DNA from: Chloroflexota bacterium
GTDB lineage: Bacteria > Chloroflexota > Dehalococcoidia > Bin125
NCBI GenBank assembly: GCA_003228175.2
Contig: QGNQ01000011.1
Coordinates: forward strand, 1-59,617
Length of the DNA stretch: 59,617 bases
Direction: 5' to 3'
Notes under the pieces: model-generated
Seen by the model: only the letters and a program-made list of their open reading frames with translations
What the model was told of the DNA's origin: nothing
Database searches by the model: none
Position numbers and translations under genes: made by a program
Shown: positions 55,240-59,617 of the stretch, one piece after another
How the letters are laid out: each line of letters opens with the position of its first letter
How positions within the stretch are numbered: position 1 is the first letter of the stretch

Positions 55240-58200
55240 ATGACTGATACGCCCGAGCGGGTGCGCGAGGCGCTTGCCGCGTTCCCGCCCAGCCTCCAGC
55301 AAGAGTTCGATGGGGCCCACGCGGCGCTGAGTGACGTGCTGTCGCCGCCGGAGTTGCGCGCCTGGGCCGACGACGGCGTGGACATCGCGCGGCACTCGCT
55401 GCGGTCGTGGGAGGCGGCGTCGGAGTACTTTCGCGCCAGCCCGGGGATGCTGGAGCAGCTGACGTTCGGTCGCTTCCAGGAGTGGACGAAGACGGGGCAC
55501 GGTCTGGTGGAGTCCTCGCCGGCGCTGGCCGGGGCCTACTTCCGGGCGAGCCCCAGCGCGCTGAAGTATCTCTCCGTGACGCAGGCGCCGGACTGGGCGG
55601 AGCAGGGGCGGTCGCTGTACAAGGGCACGTGGAAGTCGGGCTCGCTGGCGGCGCAGTACTTCGAGGTGAGCCCGGCGGTGCTGCCGCAGCTGCCGCTCAA
55701 TCAGATGCGACTGCTGGTGGAGTTGATCGACTCGCTGGCGGGGCACTCGTACGAGCTGGCGAGCGCGTGTCTGAATATGTCGCCGGGCGTCCTGGAGCAG
55801 CTGGACCGGCCGGACCGTGCGCCGTTTTTGGAGTTCGGATCGGTCGTCTCGAGCACGGCCTGGGTGGATGCGCGCGTCTTCTTTGAGCGCGGCCCGGGGT
55901 TGGTGCGGCATGTGCATCCGCAGCAGCGCGCGCGCTTTTTGGCGCTGTCCGGCCGGGTGGCGCTGGGCGTGGGGCGGCTGGGCCACCCGTACTTCATGGA
56001 GGCCTCGCAGGCCCTGGCCGAGATCGACCGCGACGGTCATCGCGAGATGCTGGAGCTCTCGGAGGGGCTGGTGCCGACGTCCGGCATCGCTGCGATGGAG
56101 TTCATCAAGTCGGCGCCGGAGGTCCTGCGGCGCCTGCGCCCGGAAGACTTGCCGCGTTGGCAGGCGGCAGGCCGCGAGATCCTGGGCAGTAGCCCGGAGG
56201 GCGGCGAGGCGTTCTTCCGGCTGGAGTCGTCCAAGGGCGAGGACATCATTGAGGCGCTGTCGTCGCGGGTGGAGCTGGAGCGGGTCTCGGAGCTGATCCG
56301 GATGTACTGCAAGGCGTTGACCGGCACCGACGTGGCCGTGCACTCGGCCGAGACGTTGACCGAGAAGGGTGTGGGCTGGGTGGATGAGAGCAGCCCGACG
56401 ACGGAGGGCACGGCGATCTACCTGCCGCCGATCGTTGAGCAGTACCTGGAGAAGGACGAGAACTTCGCGGTCTACAAGGTCTTCGCGACCCACCAGGCGG
56501 CGCGGCTGGAGTTCGGTTCGTTCGCGTTCGACTATGCGCGGCCTGGGCACCTCTTTCAACGCGCGGCGCGGGATGATGCCGAACCGGGCGCCGCCGATGG
56601 CGCTGAGGCGATCACCGCGATGGAGCACTTCTTCGACGGTTTCGAGGACCGCCGCTTGGCGCACGACATCTTCACGATCGTGGAGGACACGCGCATCGAC
56701 ACGATGGTGAAGCGCGAATACGCGGGCATCCGGCGGCCGATGTCGCGGCTGCAGGAGGCGGCGCTGGAGCGTCGGCGGCCGTTGGAGGAGATGCCCGTAC
56801 GGCAGGCGATGATCGAGAATCTGCTGCGCGCGTCGCTGGACGAGACGATGCAGCTGCATTGGCCGCAGGAGTTGCACGAGCTGATGCAGCGGCCGCTGAC
56901 CATCTTGCGGCGGATCCGCGACACGGGCGCCACGGTGGAGGACTCCGGGGCGGCGACGCGTGTGCTCTATGACTGGATCCGCCAGGTTCCCAACGTGGAG
57001 CTGGAGGACGCGGACTGGTCGGAGATGACGGCGCCGGCCGACGACGAGGAGATGATCGATGTGGGCCCGCAGGGCGGGGGCGAGGGGGCGCCGGAGTCCT
57101 ACCAGCCGAATCTGCCGCACGGGGAAGAGCAGCCGTACGAGTCGCCGGATCCGATCGACTTTCGTGGCGACTTCAAGCCGGAGTTGGTGCAGTTGCTGAT
57201 GAAGCTGAAGAACCAGCAGATGGGCGAGGGCGACACGCCGCCGGTGCAGCTGACGAAGGAACAACTGCAGGAGCTGCTGGAGAAGTCGACGGAGATCAAT
57301 ATCACGGAGATGTCCGAGGGGGACTTGGACGAGTCGACGGGGATGTTCCTGGACAATCTGATGAAGGAAGTGGAGCAGGCGCTACAGCAGGCGGCTCAAC
57401 AGCAGCAGGGCAAGCCGGGCGAGGGTAGCGACGACGACGAGGACAGTGGGGAGCCGTTGCCGGAGGTGCCGGAGTCGTTTTACTACGACGAGTGGGACTT
57501 CCGGGCGTCGGACTACAAGCCGCGCTGGTGCCGGGTGCAGGAGATGCACCTGGAGCACGGCGATCGGGAGTACTACGAGCGCACGCTGACGGAGCACGCG
57601 CAGTTGGTGGCGGAGACGCGGCGGCAGTTTGAGCAGCTGAAGCCGGAGATGTTTCGCAAGATCAAGCGTCTGCCGGACGGCGATGACTACGACTTGGACG
57701 CGGTGATCGAGTGGATCGTGGAGCGCAAGGCGCATGCGGCGTCGGAGACGAAGCTGTACTACCGGCGCAACAAGGTGGAGCGGGATGTGGCGGTGGCCTT
57801 CCTGCTGGATATGTCGGCGTCGACGGACGAGGAGATCACGAAGCATCAGCCGAACTCGGCGCCGGCGAGCGGGGACAACTTCGACGACGATCCGCGCAAG
57901 TATCTGAGCTGGTGGGCGCAGAAGCGGGCGCAGGAGTCGCGCAATCCGGCCAAGCGGATTATCGATCTGGAGAAGGAAGCGGCCGTCCTGCTGATGGAGG
58001 CGCTGGAGACGATTGGCGACACGTACGGGGTCTACGGGTTCAGTGGCTACGGTCGGGACAATGTGGAGTTCTACGTCATTAAGGACATGGACGAGCAGTT
58101 CAGCGACGGGGTGAAGGAGCGGCTGGACAAGGTGTCGCCGGTGCGCAGTACGCGCATGGGCCCGGCGATCCGGCACTGCATCTACAAGCTCCGGGAGACC

Positions 58201-58479
58201 GGGGCGAAGGTGAAGATCCTGGTGCTGCTGTCCGACGGTCGTCCGCAAGACCATGGGTACGGTCGGGATCGGACGGAGAAGGAATACGCCATCCACGATA
58301 CGAAGATGGCACTGACGGAGGCCCGTCGGGAGGGCATGACGCCGTTCTGCCTGACGGTTGACCGGGCGGGGCACGACTACTTGAAGCAGATGTGCGAGGA
58401 CATGGGCTACGAGGTGGTGGGGGACATTGAGTCGTTGCCGCGTCGGTTGCCGACGCTGTATCGGCGGCTGACGCAGTAG
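55240..58479 (+). CDS. Giant CbbO/NorD-type VWA protein with N-terminal helical repeats
   Basis: A 1079-residue protein, much longer than usual CbbO or NorD (about 600-800). Residues about 30-350 are roughly eight repeats of about 35 residues with the pattern A..YF..SP..L..L (YFRASPGMLEQL, YFRASPSALKYL, YFEVSPAVLPQL). A NorD/CbbO-like middle with ATHQAARLEFGSFAFDY follows, then an acidic, Gln-rich linker (about 600-760) and a C-terminal VWA domain. The MIDAS motif is DMSAS at residues 857-861, with a later Asp in SDGRPQDHG near 999. It should bind the CbbQ-type ATPase through VWA/MIDAS and recruit a client through the repeats. The client is unknown. Confidence 0.88.
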   Translation: MTDTPERVREALAAFPPSLQQEFDGAHAALSDVLSPPELRAWADDGVDIARHSLRSWEAASEYFRASPGMLEQLTFGRFQEWTKTGHGLVESSPALAGAYFRASPSALKYLSVTQAPDWAEQGRSLYKGTWKSGSLAAQYFEVSPAVLPQLPLNQMRLLVELIDSLAGHSYELASACLNMSPGVLEQLDRPDRAPFLEFGSVVSSTAWVDARVFFERGPGLVRHVHPQQRARFLALSGRVALGVGRLGHPYFMEASQALAEIDRDGHREMLELSEGLVPTSGIAAMEFIKSAPEVLRRLRPEDLPRWQAAGREILGSSPEGGEAFFRLESSKGEDIIEALSSRVELERVSELIRMYCKALTGTDVAVHSAETLTEKGVGWVDESSPTTEGTAIYLPPIVEQYLEKDENFAVYKVFATHQAARLEFGSFAFDYARPGHLFQRAARDDAEPGAADGAEAITAMEHFFDGFEDRRLAHDIFTIVEDTRIDTMVKREYAGIRRPMSRLQEAALERRRPLEEMPVRQAMIENLLRASLDETMQLHWPQELHELMQRPLTILRRIRDTGATVEDSGAATRVLYDWIRQVPNVELEDADWSEMTAPADDEEMIDVGPQGGGEGAPESYQPNLPHGEEQPYESPDPIDFRGDFKPELVQLLMKLKNQQMGEGDTPPVQLTKEQLQELLEKSTEINITEMSEGDLDESTGMFLDNLMKEVEQALQQAAQQQQGKPGEGSDDDEDSGEPLPEVPESFYYDEWDFRASDYKPRWCRVQEMHLEHGDREYYERTLTEHAQLVAETRRQFEQLKPEMFRKIKRLPDGDDYDLDAVIEWIVERKAHAASETKLYYRRNKVERDVAVAFLLDMSASTDEEITKHQPNSAPASGDNFDDDPRKYLSWWAQKRAQESRNPAKRIIDLEKEAAVLLMEALETIGDTYGVYGFSGYGRDNVEFYVIKDMDEQFSDGVKERLDKVSPVRSTRMGPAIRHCIYKLRETGAKVKILVLLSDGRPQDHGYGRDRTEKEYAIHDTKMALTEARREGMTPFCLTVDRAGHDYLKQMCEDMGYEVVGDIESLPRRLPTLYRRLTQ

Positions 58480-58484
58480 CAACG

Positions 58485-59561
58485 TCAGCCAGGGCGCCGC
58501 AGCGTTCGCTCGCCTGACTCCGACTCCTCTTCCACGACTTCTCCCCGCTCGACGAGGGCGTCGATGTGGCCGATGACTTCGGCGAAGGCCTGCCAGAGGC
58601 GGGCGTCGGGCAGGTGGGGGAAGAATTTGGCGAGGACTTGGTAGGGGCTGAGGGGGCCGTCGCGCAGGAAGTGGAGGACGCGCTGCTGGCGCTTGGTGTG
58701 ATGGCTGAGGGTGCGGTCGATGGCGTCCTGGACGCTGCCGTCGCGGGGCTCGCCGTGGCCGGGGTAGAGGTGCTGCGCGCCCAGCGTCGCGATGCGTTCC
58801 AGGGAGCGGGTGTAGGCGGGCAGGCTGCGGAAGCGCTGGGTCCGGCTGTGAAAGTGCAGGCCGGGGTTGGGGGTGATGTGGGGCAGGAGTTGGTCGCCGC
58901 TGAAGAGCGATGCGCCGGCGGCATCCTGTGCCTCTTCGAGGTAGACGGCGTTGCCGGGGGTGTGGCCGGGGGCGGCGATGAAGCGCAGCCGGCGGTCGCC
59001 GACGACGATTTCGTCTCCGTCGGCGAGTTCGCGGTCGAGCTGGAAGGGGGTGCCGCGGAGGACGTCGGGCCAACGCTCGCGGGAGGGTCGCTGGCGGGCG
59101 GCGCGCTGATCGGGGGATTCGGGGCGCGGTGGCGATGCGGGGCGGTCGCGTCGGCGGCGGATGATCTGCTCCAGCTTGTCGGCGGGGACGCCGGCTTCGA
59201 GCATGAAGCGGACGACGAGGTCGGCTTGGTGACGCGCGACGCGGTCGCCGAGGAGGAAGCGCGAGACTTCGTCGGCTGAGCCGGCGAGCTGGGCGCCTTG
59301 CTGCTGCCAGCGTTGGGCGAGGCCGCAGTGGTCGAGGTGGGCGTGGGTGATGAGGACGGTGCGCACCTGGGAGGGGTTGAGGCCGGCGGCGTGCAGTTGG
59401 GCGACGAGGGCCTCCCATGCGCCGTCGTAGTCGGGGCCGGCGTCGATGAGGAGGACGCCGTCGCGGGCGGGGTCGGCAGCGGGGAGGGCGTAGATCCAGT
59501 TTGCGCCCAGGGCGATGGGGAGGACGCGGCGGTCGTCAAGGAGGGAGGGGCGATCGGTCAT
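58485..59561 (-). CDS. LACTB2-like metallo-beta-lactamase-fold hydrolase with winged-helix end
   Basis: A 358-residue MBL-fold hydrolase. Metal motif TVLITHAHLDHCGLA, then IAAPGHTPGN, SLFSGDQLLP and LYPGHGEP supply all ligands. The C-terminal 80 residues (HTKRQQRVLHFLRDGPLSPY, onward) form a winged helix as in LACTB2-type RNases or glyoxalase-II-like hydrolases. A basic insert (RRRRDRPASPPRPE) lies near the middle. Start ATG 59561 is chosen at the first conserved block; no clear Shine-Dalgarno. Its stop lies five bases from the convergent VWA gene. Confidence 0.86.
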   Translation of the reverse strand: MTDRPSLLDDRRVLPIALGANWIYALPAADPARDGVLLIDAGPDYDGAWEALVAQLHAAGLNPSQVRTVLITHAHLDHCGLAQRWQQQGAQLAGSADEVSRFLLGDRVARHQADLVVRFMLEAGVPADKLEQIIRRRRDRPASPPRPESPDQRAARQRPSRERWPDVLRGTPFQLDRELADGDEIVVGDRRLRFIAAPGHTPGNAVYLEEAQDAAGASLFSGDQLLPHITPNPGLHFHSRTQRFRSLPAYTRSLERIATLGAQHLYPGHGEPRDGSVQDAIDRTLSHHTKRQQRVLHFLRDGPLSPYQVLAKFFPHLPDARLWQAFAEVIGHIDALVERGEVVEEESESGERTLRRPG

Positions 59562-59617
59562 TGGGGGAGTGTGGAGGGGATGGGTCGGAGGGGGCAAGGG
59601 TGTCCTTGGGCGGGGGC

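Noticed and set aside
54841-59418. Very long minus-strand frames opposite the VWA and phosphoesterase genes
   Set aside because: They are Arg/Leu-rich shadows of the VWA protein, which has repeats, a MIDAS motif and operon context.

Overview
The window is a densely coded, high-GC (roughly two thirds G+C by eye) bacterial chromosome segment with about 56 supportable protein genes. I found no rRNA, tRNA, transposase or CRISPR array. The gene set fits a thin-walled or monoderm, F420-using, menaquinone-respiring heterotroph: a MerR-type HspR with a HAIR-like operator, a DDN-type deazaflavin oxidoreductase, an EtfD-type membrane ETF dehydrogenase, an LPXTG-like surface protein, and no LPS or outer-membrane genes. 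My best guess is Chloroflexota (Dehalococcoidia-like lineages); a deep actinobacterial relative is the alternative. This is inference from gene content, not a phylogeny.

Layout. 0-9.6 kb: zinc alcohol dehydrogenase, RodZ-like HTH/PASTA protein with rimO, YlxP/ScpB/MtaB on the minus strand, several tiny proteins, glycerate kinase, a small zincin. 9.6-16.4 kb: class B penicillin-binding protein, two envelope proteins, and a FrnE-type DsbA oxidoreductase whose first active-site Cys codon is an in-frame TGA, read here as selenocysteine, followed by an acyl-CoA dehydrogenase. 16.4-21.2 kb: heat-shock block dnaJ-hspR-clpC divergent from hsp20 across one HAIR-like operator. 21.2-31.7 kb: lipoprotein hydrolase, cytidylate-kinase-like protein, rimI, a heterodimeric ABC exporter, ruvB, and a yqeK/HIT/membrane-protein operon. 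31.7-38.3 kb: LPXTG-like secreted protein, acyl-CoA dehydrogenase, crotonase and SDR-like genes, ClpS. 38.3-52.5 kb: metallo-hydrolase, SDR, penicillin acylase, two more crotonases, acyl-CoA ligase, then etfD-etfB-etfA. 52.5-59.6 kb: coaE and a CbbQ-type AAA ATPase / metallophosphoesterase / giant CbbO-NorD-type VWA protein cluster, ending with a beta-lactamase-fold hydrolase.

How the parts work together. The acyl-CoA dehydrogenases, crotonases, SDRs and acyl-CoA ligase make a lipid or carboxylic-acid degradation set whose electrons would pass through EtfAB to EtfD and menaquinone. ClpC and ClpS form an unfoldase/adaptor pair, with ClpC placed under HspR control. About ten genes carry a TANNNT -10 box only 6-8 bases before the start codon, so leaderless transcription appears common in this genome. 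The points most worth following are the UGA-containing FrnE with a plausible SECIS hairpin, and the AAA/phosphoesterase/VWA cluster that lacks any RuBisCO or NO-reductase partner.
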